From the NCBI GenBank assembly GCA_965197455.1, contig OZ240208.1, positions 1,674,001 through 1,738,000 of the forward strand: DNA of 64,000 nucleotides. Reading direction: 5' to 3'. Shown here in pieces: positions 34,303-42,825 of this stretch; positions within the stretch are counted from its first letter, which is position 1; each line of letters starts with the position of its first letter. The translations under genes were made by a program, and so were the position numbers. A model generated the notes under the pieces. The model was given only the letters and a program-made list of their open reading frames with translations. It had not been told where the DNA came from and ran no database searches. The stretch comes from JAGWBD01 sp965197455 (GTDB taxonomy: Bacteria > Chloroflexota > Anaerolineae > Aggregatilineales > Phototrophicaceae).

Positions 34303-34799
34303 TGGCCGTTCTCCTGTTTACGCCCACGACGCTTGTGTTCACCGACATTGCGTGCATCCGGATAGTCCTTCCGCAGGGCATAAAACCCCCTGCTGACTGG
34401 ACGAACAAAGCGAGTGTCACTACTTATCTTTGCTACCAGAGTTCGACCTGGATTGGCACCGCCGAGCTCTATTCCACGTCTCTGCACTTCATCTGCAAGT
34501 TCACGATAATGCACCGGTTTCTTTTGGCGCTCTGACAGAATTTGCACCACGAAATCACAGATTTCCTTGTAATCTGCGCGGCGGAGCGCTGGGCGAGTGT
34601 CAGACTTCTGCTCATTACCGGTCAACTCGAGGATGCCATCCAGATGCGTAATCATCTGGGCAATTTTCGTCTGACGTATTTGACGCTCCTCAATTTCCCT
34701 GCCAAGCGCCTGCGATTCCTTCTTCAGTTCCTTTAGTTTCGCAGACACGGAATCCCGAAAATCTTCGCCGGCATTGCTTGCAATGACTGTGCCGCCCAT
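34299..34799 (-). CDS. HARE-HTH domain protein with coiled coil
   Basis: 166 residues from the ATG at 34799, with GGAGGG 8 bases upstream. Residues 12-55 form a charged coiled coil; 76-142 match the HARE-type winged helix (CDFVVQILSERQKKPVHYRELADEV, then a GG...R segment, then RGFYALR). A basic tail (KRRGRK, 156-161) closes it. HARE-HTH domains occur in restriction endonucleases, RNA polymerase delta and eukaryotic chromatin proteins, and are thought to read DNA or its modifications. First gene of the cassette; it may direct the ATPase to DNA. Confidence 0.78.
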   Translation of the reverse strand: MGGTVIASNAGEDFRDSVSAKLKELKKESQALGREIEERQIRQTKIAQMITHLDGILELTGNEQKSDTRPALRRADYKEICDFVVQILSERQKKPVHYRELADEVQRRGIELGGANPGRTLVAKISSDTRFVRPVSRGFYALRKDYPDARNVGEHKRRGRKQENGQ

Positions 34800-34833
34800 C
34801 TGCTTATCCCTCCGCAAGTGAATGATACGGGTG

Positions 34834-34861
34834 ATAATAGCAGGCATTGCAAGGATGTCAA
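34834..34861 (-). promoter_or_regulatory. Consensus promoter of the HARE-GHKL cassette
   Basis: Minus strand TTGACA (34861-34856), 16 bases, TATTAT (34839-34834), then about 34 bases to the ATG at 34799. This is the closest match to the sigma-70 consensus in the window. The 186-base gap (34800-34985) holds nothing else I can identify. Confidence 0.65.
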
Positions 34862-34985
34862 GGGTAAATCTAGACACGCGTGCCCATCCCCACCCCAGAT
34901 TACCAGTCAGGGAACTATTCGTGGCGCGTATCACTGTCTGGTCTGGGATTTGTTACAGTGTGTGCCGAGCGGAGTTTGGCCTGCC

Positions 34986-35516
34986 CTACTCCTCCAGCCG
35001 GGCGACGGCGAAGCGCGCCTCGTGCAGGTATTCCACCAGCTCCACGCGGTAGGGCGCCAGCTCCGTGCGCAGACGCTCCAGCGCATCCACGCCGTCCTCG
35101 AACTCCAGCACCAGCGCCGGGTGGCCGGCCTTCAGTTCGGCAGCCAGGGTCTTCACCTGCAGGTTGCGGAAGTCGGAGTCAATCAAGGTGGCGGCGGCGC
35201 GGCTGACTGCTGCGCCCACCAGGCCGCCCGTCAGCAACGCTGCGGACAATGCGAGCACGGCCCATCCGCCTGGCAAGCCCAGGGCGCCCTGTTGCGCCAC
35301 GCCGACGGCCATCATCACAGCGCCCAGGCCGCCGCCGGCCAGCACAACTTCTCTGGAGCTGATGTCGTCATCAAGCACCACGATCTCGCCATCGCGCGCC
35401 CGCGCAATGATGACAGCGTGGCGTAAGGACAAGTCCTTTAATTCTGCGATGTGGTCGAGCGCCTTGCCCAGAATCACGCGCGAGGGAAAGACCGCAACGA
35501 TCGTTTCCTCTGTCAT
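34986..35516 (-). CDS. DUF1269-like membrane protein
   Basis: 176 residues from the ATG at 35516 (AGGAG upstream). An N-terminal alpha/beta segment (VAVFPSRVILGKALDHIAEL...HAVIIARARDGEIVVLDD) precedes a Gly/Ala-rich hydrophobic region of one or two membrane passes (about 78-120), then a second soluble segment ending in FAVARLEE. This layout matches DUF1269 proteins, whose role is unknown. The two soluble halves may be distant repeats. Confidence 0.72.
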   Translation of the reverse strand: MTEETIVAVFPSRVILGKALDHIAELKDLSLRHAVIIARARDGEIVVLDDDISSREVVLAGGGLGAVMMAVGVAQQGALGLPGGWAVLALSAALLTGGLVGAAVSRAAATLIDSDFRNLQVKTLAAELKAGHPALVLEFEDGVDALERLRTELAPYRVELVEYLHEARFAVARLEE

Positions 35517-35604
35517 GCGGGCTGGCTCCTGCGAGTCGCCGGGCAGCGCCTGGCAATCTCTCCCCGGGCGTCGTGCGCGCTTGTTCGAAAGGCCCCGGCG
35601 CCGG

Positions 35605-36063
35605 TCACGGAGCATCCCTGGTGTGGATGAAGAGCGCCTTGCGCTCGTTGGCCAGTGAGAAATCGAAGCCCACGGCACGGAAAAACTCATCGTTGGAGGT
35701 GATGGCCATCACTTCCAGAATTTTGCGTTCACGCGCCAGCGCCACGCAGGTATTCACCAGACCCCGACCCACTCCCATGCCACGCAGCTGCGCTTGCACC
35801 ACCAGGCTGCGTACCTCCGCCAGCCTGGACGAATACACTTCCAGCGCTGCGCAGCCCACCACCTCGCTGTCCAGCTCGGCGACCACGAAGGTGGGCAGCA
35901 GATACTCAATCTCATCAGTCGCGCGCCGCATCAAGCGACCGGTGGCGACATGTGGCTCAATGAGCGCCCGGATGGCGGGCACGTCTTCGGCGCGCGCCAT
36001 GCGCAGGACAACCCCCGGCTTAAGATCTTGCGTTGCCACAGCAGAAATTGCCTTTCCGCCCAT
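35605..36063 (-). CDS. GNAT N-acetyltransferase (N-acetylglutamate synthase-like)
   Basis: 152 residues. Acetyl-CoA site: EVRSLVVQAQLRGMGVGRGLV, with the R/Q-x-x-G-x-G pyrophosphate loop. The preceding GCAALEVYSSRLAEVRSL and the later FFRAVGFDF resemble stand-alone ArgA-type synthases that acetylate glutamate for arginine synthesis. No arg genes adjoin, so substrate is tentative. The ATG at 36063 follows a TATACT box by 10 bases without a Shine-Dalgarno. Confidence 0.82.
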   Translation of the reverse strand: MGGKAISAVATQDLKPGVVLRMARAEDVPAIRALIEPHVATGRLMRRATDEIEYLLPTFVVAELDSEVVGCAALEVYSSRLAEVRSLVVQAQLRGMGVGRGLVNTCVALARERKILEVMAITSNDEFFRAVGFDFSLANERKALFIHTRDAP

Positions 36064-36073
36064 AATGGCCGCG

Positions 36074-36079
36074 AGTATA
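36074..36079 (-). promoter_or_regulatory. -10 box of the GNAT gene (leaderless type)
   Basis: TATACT on the minus strand ending 10 bases before the ATG at 36063. No -35 of note. Transcription should start almost at the start codon. Confidence 0.45.
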
Positions 36080-36137
36080 CATCAGCCAACTGCCTGGCCC
36101 TTAATACCCCTTGCGCTGCCAGGCGGCCATACAGCCG

Positions 36138-39005
36138 TCAGGCGTCATCTTCGCCACGCCGTTTGCGCCGCGTCTGCAACAGCGCCGCCGTCGTGTCGAG
36201 GCCGGTGCGCGCGGGACGGCGGCGTGAGGACGCGTCGGACGCGGGCGCAGCAGCCCCCTGTCGGGCGGCATCGCTTGACGGGTCAGCCGGGAGATCCAGG
36301 CCGACTCCCTCCGCCCGGCCGCGGCCGCGATCCCTGGCGGCCATCAGGCTGGCGAGCCGTTCGCCGGGGCCTTCAGGCGTCAGCGGCCGGCGGAAGCCGA
36401 AGAGCGCCATGCGCAGGCGCCGCAGATCGCCGCGCGTGACGATGACCCGTCGCACGGCGATGTCCAGCGGCAGGAGCAACAGGGCCGTCAGCAACAGCCA
36501 GGGCCACAGCGGCGTCCAGGCTTCGCGCGCCTGCAGGTTGTGTTCGAAAGACAGCGCCGGCTCCTCGCTCATATCGCGGCCACCGGTCAACGCGGCGATG
36601 TCGCGCAACAGGGCGCGGTCCGCGCCACGCGTGCCGCTGGCGCCGCTGTCATATTCCGGCGAATAGGCGCGCACCCAGCCGGCCGCCTGCATGAACTGTT
36701 GCGGGTTGCCGTCCACGAGACCTTCGCCCTGAATGTTGATGAACCAGGCGCCTTCCTCCGCCGGCGTGAAGAGGGCCTCGTAGCGACCGGGCGCGGCCTG
36801 TTGCAGCACAAGCTCATCGGTATCCTGCTGCAGGCTCACCAGGCGCGCCTGCAGCGCCAGGCCGTTGAGGAAATCGCCCGCATCATCGCGCGCATCCACG
36901 ATCAGGCGCGCCCGCTCCCCTTCCGGCTGCACGCGCGCCTCGAGATTGTCGGTGCGGCCAGCGGTCATCGTCCAGCGCAGCGCCTGGCCCCAGAAGCGCG
37001 GGAAGCCGTCCCAGCTCGTCCAGGCAGAAGCCCAGCGCGTGCCGGCGTCGCTGGTGAAGGCCAGCGCGCGGCCCAGGCCGTACTGCCAGGTCGCCAGCAC
37101 GGGATCGTGCCAGGGGCCGGGGCCAGTCAGGATGACGCGCGCAGTCTGCTTCGGTGAGCTGGCGACGTAGCCGCGCAGACCCGGCAGACCGTCAATGCCG
37201 CTCAGCACCGGACTGGGGGCGATCTGCTGCGCGAAGAAGGGTTCCTCGACCAGGTAGGAGCGGCTGGCCAGCACCGTCTCCATGGTGAAAATCGTCGGGA
37301 TGTTGGCGATCTCCCGCACCTCGTGATAGTTGCCGTCGCCAGCCTCTGCCATTTCGCGCAGGAACTCCGCGCCCTCGCCGATGGAAATGACCGAGGTCGT
37401 CACACCCGATGCCTGGTTGAGCTGTTCGCTGAGCTCCACCAGTTCATCCGGTTTGGCGCCGCCGTCGGTGAGCAGGATGACGTGTTTGCGCTGCGAGGGT
37501 TCTTCGCTGATGGCCTGCGCGACCAGGCGCATACCCGCCAGGATGTCCGTGCCGCCGCCGGCGCGCAGGGTTGCCACCAGGCGCTGCAGGCCGAGACGGT
37601 CCAGCACCGGCTGCAGTTCCGCGATCCAGGTGCCGACCGTGTCGAAGGAGACGACGCCGGCGCGGTCCGAAGGCTGCAGAAAGTCGAGCGAGCGAATGAT
37701 GGCTTCCTTGGCCAGCTCGATGTTGGCGACGCCGGAGGGGCCGCGCATGCCCATGCTGCCAGAGCGGTCGATGAGATAGGTGATGGTCAGCTGTGGCAGA
37801 CGCTGCTGGTCGCGAATCTGCATCTCCAGCGGCAGCGCGTCCTCCAGCGGCGTCTGGTACCAGCCGCCCGGCGCGAAGGCGTCCGGCCCGCCTATGGCCA
37901 CCAGGCCACCGCCCAGGTCCCGCACATACCGCTCCAGCGCTTCCATGCGGCCGCGCCCCAGCGCCGTCGCCGACACGTTCGCCAGCACGACGCTCTCGTA
38001 TTGCAGCAGCGGCGCCAGGCCCAGGGGCAAATCGCGAGGCCGCCGGTATTCAACCAGCACGCCGGCCTGCTGCAGGGCCGGCAGCAGATGCAAGGCTTCC
38101 ACGTCGTCGTTTGCCAGCAGCAGGACGCGCGGCGGGCCCACCACACGCGTGAAGGTGGCGAGCTGGTTGTTCTGGTAGAAACCATCGCTGCCCTGCGGGT
38201 CAACACTGGCGCGGATGTCGCGGAAGCCATCGCCGGAGCCCGGCAGCGTCAGGGTGAAGTTGTTGGCGCCGGGACGCAACTGCAGCGTCTCGCGTTGCAG
38301 CAGATTGCCATTGTCCAGCACGGTGAGGGCCGCGTCAGTCTCTGCGCCGGCCAGCACGGAAAGAGTCACATCGAAGGGCTGGTCGGCGCTGACCACCGCC
38401 GGCGCGTCTAGGCCGGTGAGCTGGACTTCTGGCCCAGGCGCGCGCGCAAAGACCGCATGGCTGATCTCAATGCCGGCTGCTGCCGCCTGACGCGCGGCCG
38501 CCGGCGCATCGCCCAGCGTGGCGCGGCCGTCGCTGAGGATGACCAGACGGCGCGCGGCATCGCCCGGCAGGAGCGCGCTGCCGTGGCGGATGGCCGCCGC
38601 CAGGTCCGTGTTGCTGCGCGCTGGCTGTGACTGCAAAACGCCTGGTTCGCGCAGCTTGCCGGGCACGCGCTCGGTGAAGGGCTGCGCGCCAAAGGCGACG
38701 ATGCCGGCCAGGTCGTCCGGCCCCATTGTCGCCATGGCCGCCTCCACCCAGGCCAGCTGCGCCTCCTGTAAATCCGGCCCCAGGCTGTCAGAGACGTCGA
38801 TGAGGAAGACCACCGCCAGGCGGTCGGCGGACTGGCTGACCCGCGCGCCGGACAGCGCCAGCACGATGCACAGCAGAATCAGAATGCGCAGAATGGTGCT
38901 GACCGCATCACGCGCGCGGCGGAATCGCTGTCGCGGCCAGCCGAGCCAGACCAGCGGCGGCAGGAGCAGCAGAAGCCACAGCGCCAGCGGCGTCGTCAGG
39001 CTCAT
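36138..39005 (-). CDS. Membrane protein with two VWA domains and a GATase-like fold
   Basis: 955 residues from the ATG at 39005, overlapping the next VWA gene (ATGA). Two N-terminal membrane helices are followed by VWA domain 1 with MIDAS FLIDVSDSLG, a beta-rich segment, a ThuA/class I amidotransferase-like domain (RVLLLANDDVEALHLLPAL to GGGLVAIGGPDAF) without a clear catalytic Cys, and VWA domain 2 with YLIDRSGSMG. A C-terminal membrane helix precedes a Pro/Arg/Ala-rich cytoplasmic tail. Last gene of the MoxR cluster. VWA domains bind metal-dependent partners, so this may be a scaffold outside the membrane. Confidence 0.85.
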   Translation of the reverse strand: MSLTTPLALWLLLLLPPLVWLGWPRQRFRRARDAVSTILRILILLCIVLALSGARVSQSADRLAVVFLIDVSDSLGPDLQEAQLAWVEAAMATMGPDDLAGIVAFGAQPFTERVPGKLREPGVLQSQPARSNTDLAAAIRHGSALLPGDAARRLVILSDGRATLGDAPAAARQAAAAGIEISHAVFARAPGPEVQLTGLDAPAVVSADQPFDVTLSVLAGAETDAALTVLDNGNLLQRETLQLRPGANNFTLTLPGSGDGFRDIRASVDPQGSDGFYQNNQLATFTRVVGPPRVLLLANDDVEALHLLPALQQAGVLVEYRRPRDLPLGLAPLLQYESVVLANVSATALGRGRMEALERYVRDLGGGLVAIGGPDAFAPGGWYQTPLEDALPLEMQIRDQQRLPQLTITYLIDRSGSMGMRGPSGVANIELAKEAIIRSLDFLQPSDRAGVVSFDTVGTWIAELQPVLDRLGLQRLVATLRAGGGTDILAGMRLVAQAISEEPSQRKHVILLTDGGAKPDELVELSEQLNQASGVTTSVISIGEGAEFLREMAEAGDGNYHEVREIANIPTIFTMETVLASRSYLVEEPFFAQQIAPSPVLSGIDGLPGLRGYVASSPKQTARVILTGPGPWHDPVLATWQYGLGRALAFTSDAGTRWASAWTSWDGFPRFWGQALRWTMTAGRTDNLEARVQPEGERARLIVDARDDAGDFLNGLALQARLVSLQQDTDELVLQQAAPGRYEALFTPAEEGAWFINIQGEGLVDGNPQQFMQAAGWVRAYSPEYDSGASGTRGADRALLRDIAALTGGRDMSEEPALSFEHNLQAREAWTPLWPWLLLTALLLLPLDIAVRRVIVTRGDLRRLRMALFGFRRPLTPEGPGERLASLMAARDRGRGRAEGVGLDLPADPSSDAARQGAAAPASDASSRRRPARTGLDTTAALLQTRRKRRGEDDA

Positions 39006-40891
39006 GAGCGAGAGGGGCGCAGCGCCACGGGTGCGCGCCGGCGCTGATACACCAGCCACTCCAGGGCGAGTACCAGCAGCGCCAGCAGGGCCGCCAGCGG
39101 CCAGAACTCCTGCTGGCCCTGCTCCTCACGCGCGCCGGGCGCGATGCTGGACTGGCCGAAGGAGAGCATTTCGCGCGGGAGGATGTCGCTCTCGGCGGGG
39201 TCGAAGAGGTTGACGGCGAAGGACTGGCTGCGCGCCATCACGCCATCTTCAATAATCTCGAGTGTATAGATGCCCGGTTGCTGCGTGTCGGCGAAGAGCA
39301 GCGGCCGGCGCGCCAGCGACAGCTGCTGGCGCGTACCGTCTGGCAGGCGCACGAACAGGGCCTCCGCGCCCGGCGGCGGTCGCAGCTGCAGCGCATCACC
39401 AACCGCCAGACTCTCGCGCGCGGTCAGCAGGCTCTGCGGCGCGAACCAGTCGAGCAGGTTGGCCATCAATACCGGCCAGGCGATCTGCAGGGCCAGGTCG
39501 CTGCGGTGGACGTCGAAGGTGAAGATGGCGACCTGGCGCCCGTCGATGACGCCGGCCAGCAGCAGCGGGCTGCCGTCCGCCTCGATCAGGGTCTGTGCCC
39601 AGGGCGCGTTCACCGGCAACCAGCGCTGCACGCTGACGTCGTCGACATCGACGAAACGCAGGCGCGCATCACCAGGCGCCAGGCGGATGCGCTGCGCGTT
39701 TTCCTGCGGCTCGCCCAGGGTGAAGAGCGCGTTGCCGCGCTGCGGATTGATGAACAGCAGGTCGCCGGATGGCAGCTGCTCCGGCTGCCAGCGGTCCAGA
39801 ATGGTCAGGTCGTAGGGCTGGCGCGGCAGACCGGCCCCCAGGTCGCCGCGGAAGGCCTCCACGCCCGGCAGGCTGCGCAACACTTCCTCGACGAAACGGT
39901 TGCCTTGCGTCAGCAGCAGCACGCGGCTGCTCGCGCCGGAAGCGACCAGCGCCCAGGCGCGATCATCCTGTGGCAGGTGGTCGGGTATCTCCGAAGCTAC
40001 CGGCACAGTCAGGCTGGCCTCGATTTCGCGGAAGCCGGACGGCAGGGCATCGACCACCAGCGCCAGGTCCGCGCCGGCGGCCACTTCATGATAGGCCGAG
40101 GCGACCAGCTCGCCATCGACTCGCAGGCTCAGCACCACCTCGGCGTCACGCGCGCCGTAGTTCGTCACGCGCGTGAAGAGTTGCGGCGGCTGCGCGGCAC
40201 GGCTGCGCGTGGCCAGCGCTGTGATAGCCAGGTTGTCGCCCGCTGTCCCCACCGGCAGCCAGGTCACCCTGGCTGGCAGTTCGGGCAGCAGCGCCGGATC
40301 GCCGAGGCCGCCATCGCTGATGATGACGAGGCTGAATTCGCTGGCCTGTGCCATGCCGCCCAGGGCCAGGGTGAGCGCGGCGGACCAGTCGGCGCTGCCC
40401 TGCCCCGGCTGCGCGTTGTTGATGGCCGTCTGCAGGGCGAGGCGGTCGTTGCTGGCGGCGGCGAGCAGTTGCGGTTGCTCCGCCACGCGGATGAGCGTCA
40501 GGCGGTCGCTGGCGCCGAGGGCGTTGACCAGCGCCAGCGCCTCCTGCTGCGCGGCGCGAAAGCGCGTGCCGGCTTCAACATCATTCGCGTTCATGCTGGC
40601 CGAGGCGTCCAGCAGCAGCGCGATCTGGCCGCTACCTGGCGCCGGCACGGTGATGAAAGGCCGCGCCAGCGCGAACACCAGCGCCGCCAGAATCAACAGT
40701 TGCAGCAGGAGCAGCAGGTTGCGCCGCAAGCGTTGCCAGGGCGTGTTTGCCTCGGTGTCCTGCAGCAGCTGCTGCCACAGCATGATGCTGGAGACCTCCA
40801 GCTCCTGGCGGCGCAGGCGCAGCATGTAGAGCAAGACGACCGGGATGGCCAGCAAGCCGCCGGCCAGCGCGAGCGGCGTCAGCAGTTGCAT
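39002..40891 (-). CDS. BatA-type membrane protein with VWA domain
   Basis: 629 residues. The N terminus MQLLTPLALAGGLLAIPVVLLYMLRLRRQ is the BatA/aerotolerance signature; a second helix lies near 60-80. One VWA domain follows with MIDAS LLLDASASMN. The middle is beta-rich. A membrane helix near 600 precedes a short basic end. It starts 10 bases after the DUF58 gene and overlaps the next VWA gene. Comparable proteins work with MoxR ATPases in envelope stress or metalloprotein assembly, mostly by genetic inference. Confidence 0.85.
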   Translation of the reverse strand: MQLLTPLALAGGLLAIPVVLLYMLRLRRQELEVSSIMLWQQLLQDTEANTPWQRLRRNLLLLLQLLILAALVFALARPFITVPAPGSGQIALLLDASASMNANDVEAGTRFRAAQQEALALVNALGASDRLTLIRVAEQPQLLAAASNDRLALQTAINNAQPGQGSADWSAALTLALGGMAQASEFSLVIISDGGLGDPALLPELPARVTWLPVGTAGDNLAITALATRSRAAQPPQLFTRVTNYGARDAEVVLSLRVDGELVASAYHEVAAGADLALVVDALPSGFREIEASLTVPVASEIPDHLPQDDRAWALVASGASSRVLLLTQGNRFVEEVLRSLPGVEAFRGDLGAGLPRQPYDLTILDRWQPEQLPSGDLLFINPQRGNALFTLGEPQENAQRIRLAPGDARLRFVDVDDVSVQRWLPVNAPWAQTLIEADGSPLLLAGVIDGRQVAIFTFDVHRSDLALQIAWPVLMANLLDWFAPQSLLTARESLAVGDALQLRPPPGAEALFVRLPDGTRQQLSLARRPLLFADTQQPGIYTLEIIEDGVMARSQSFAVNLFDPAESDILPREMLSFGQSSIAPGAREEQGQQEFWPLAALLALLVLALEWLVYQRRRAPVALRPSRS

Positions 40892-40901
40892 GCGTTGTCG
40901 C

Positions 40902-41804
40902 TCACCGGATCAGCCCCAGACGCCGCAGATCGCGCAGGATGACCCGCTCCCAGGGTTCTTCCGTGCTGACGAAGAGGTAGTGACCGCCGCCCTGCAAGAG
41001 CGTGCGCCGCAAGCGGGCGCGCCAGTCATCAAGGCGCTGCGCGTAGCGCGCGCGCATGGCCGCGTCGATAGTCACCTCGCGCGCGCCGCCGCTCTCGACA
41101 TCGATGAGGCGCAGGTCGCCGGTCACCGGCGGCTCGACTTCGTCGGGCGCCAGCACATGCAACAAGAGCAGCTCGTGACCCGCGGCGGCCAGTTCGTTGA
41201 GCGCTTCCGTCAGGCTGGTTGGCGTGAGCATGTCGCTGATGAGGACGAACAGCCCCGGACGCGAGTTGCGCAGCGCCTGCTCGCGCAGGGCCGCGTCCAG
41301 ATCGACTGCGCCCGCCGGCTGCAATTCCTCGATGAAGCGCAACATGCGCAGGCTGTGGCCGCGACCCCGCAGGGGGCCGAAGGTCGCGTTGCCGGCCGCG
41401 CTGACGCTGCCCAGCTGCGTGCGGTCGTTGCTGGCCAGGGCGCACCAGGCCAGGCCGGCCGCCAGGCGCTGGGCGTGGCGGAACTTGTGCCAGCCAGCGT
41501 CCTCCGCCTCCAGCGGCCAGTCCATGCTGGCGGAGGCATCGATGAGGATGTGCAGCGACAGGTCTTCTTCGTCCTCCAGCAGCTTGATGTAAGGCCGCCG
41601 CAGCCGGGCATAGACGTTCCAGTCGAGGCGGCGCAGATCGTCGCCGCGGGCATAGTTGCGATAGTCCGCAAACTCAATGCTGGTGCCGCGCCGGGTCGAG
41701 CGGCGCTCGCCCTTCATGGCGCCGGCGCGCGCGCGTTGCGACCAGAGCATGACCTGCTCCAGTTTGCGCAGCGTGCGTTCGTCAAAGACGCGAGATTCGG
41801 CCAT
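40902..41804 (-). CDS. DUF58 protein
   Basis: 300 residues from the ATG at 41804. The DUF58 core is clear: KGERRSTRRGTSIEFADYRNYARGDDLRRLDWNVYAR, then a VWA-like half with LIDASASMDW. DUF58 proteins are almost always encoded next to MoxR ATPases, as here (10-base gap). No membrane helix is present, so this version is soluble. It probably links the ATPase to the membrane VWA partners. Confidence 0.92.
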   Translation of the reverse strand: MAESRVFDERTLRKLEQVMLWSQRARAGAMKGERRSTRRGTSIEFADYRNYARGDDLRRLDWNVYARLRRPYIKLLEDEEDLSLHILIDASASMDWPLEAEDAGWHKFRHAQRLAAGLAWCALASNDRTQLGSVSAAGNATFGPLRGRGHSLRMLRFIEELQPAGAVDLDAALREQALRNSRPGLFVLISDMLTPTSLTEALNELAAAGHELLLLHVLAPDEVEPPVTGDLRLIDVESGGAREVTIDAAMRARYAQRLDDWRARLRRTLLQGGGHYLFVSTEEPWERVILRDLRRLGLIR

Positions 41805-41814
41805 GTTCCAGCGC

Positions 41815-42804
41815 TCAGGCAGGCTGGCGGCTGACGGACTGCAGCACTTCGCGGACGATTTCGTCCGGGTCCGCGCCTTCGGCCAGGCCCTCAAAGTTCA
41901 GCAGCAGGCGATGGCGCAGCGCCGCCGGCGCGACCGCCTTGATGTCTTCCCAGGAGACGTTGAAGCGGCCCTCCAGCAGGGCGTTGACGCGCGCGCCGAT
42001 GATCAGCGCCTGGGCGCCGCGCGGGCTGGAGCCGTAGCGCACGTACTGGCGCACCTGTTCGGTGGCCCCCGCTTCCTGCGGATGCGTACCGATGATGAGG
42101 CGCGCCACGCGCTCAATCAGATGGCTGGCCACCGGCGTCGTCAGGGCCAGACGGCCCATCTGCAGCACCTGCGCGCCATCCGCGACGCGCTGTGGCTGCG
42201 CTTCCTCCGCGCCGGTGGTGCGCTCGAGGATGTCGACCAGTTCATCCGGCCGCGGGAATTCGACGCGTACCTTGAACATGAAGCGGTCCAGCTGCGCTTC
42301 CGGCAATGGATAGGTGCCTTCCATCTCCAGCGGATTCTGCGTGGCCAGCACGAAGAAGGGGTCTTCCAGCCGATAGCTGTGGCCGGCCACGGTGACCGTC
42401 TTCTCCTGCATGGCTTCCAGCAGGGCGGACTGGGTCTTGGGGGTGGCGCGGTTGATTTCGTCGGCCAGCACCAGGTTGGCGAAGACCGGGCCTTCGTGGA
42501 AACGGAAGAGGCGGCTGCCGTCCTCGGCCTCTTCCATGATGTCCGTGCCGGTGATGTCTGCCGGCATCAGGTCGGGCGTGAACTGGATGCGCGTGAACTT
42601 CAGGTCCAGCGCCGCGCCGAGGCTGCGGATGAGCATGGTCTTGCCAAGGCCGGGCACGCCCTCCAGCAGCGCATGGCGGCCGCTGAGGATGCAAATCAGT
42701 ACGCTGCGCAGCACCTCATGCTGGCCGACAATCACCCTGCCTACCTCGGCCTCTATCGCCTGGGCAAGCGCGCCGAAGGCCTCGAGGTTCAGATCATCCG
42801 CCAT
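41815..42804 (-). CDS. MoxR-family AAA+ ATPase
   Basis: 329 residues; GGAG precedes the ATG at 42804. Walker A GVPGLGKT, Walker B LVLADEINRATPKTQSALLEAM, sensor 1 FVLATQNPLEMEGTYPLPEAQLDRF. The C-terminal lid ends with RYGSSPRGAQALI, typical of MoxR. These ATPases remodel or load cofactors into partner proteins with VWA domains; three such partners lie downstream. Confidence 0.95.
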   Translation of the reverse strand: MADDLNLEAFGALAQAIEAEVGRVIVGQHEVLRSVLICILSGRHALLEGVPGLGKTMLIRSLGAALDLKFTRIQFTPDLMPADITGTDIMEEAEDGSRLFRFHEGPVFANLVLADEINRATPKTQSALLEAMQEKTVTVAGHSYRLEDPFFVLATQNPLEMEGTYPLPEAQLDRFMFKVRVEFPRPDELVDILERTTGAEEAQPQRVADGAQVLQMGRLALTTPVASHLIERVARLIIGTHPQEAGATEQVRQYVRYGSSPRGAQALIIGARVNALLEGRFNVSWEDIKAVAPAALRHRLLLNFEGLAEGADPDEIVREVLQSVSRQPA

Positions 42805-42825
42805 GTCCGCTCCTTTGTATGCGCG

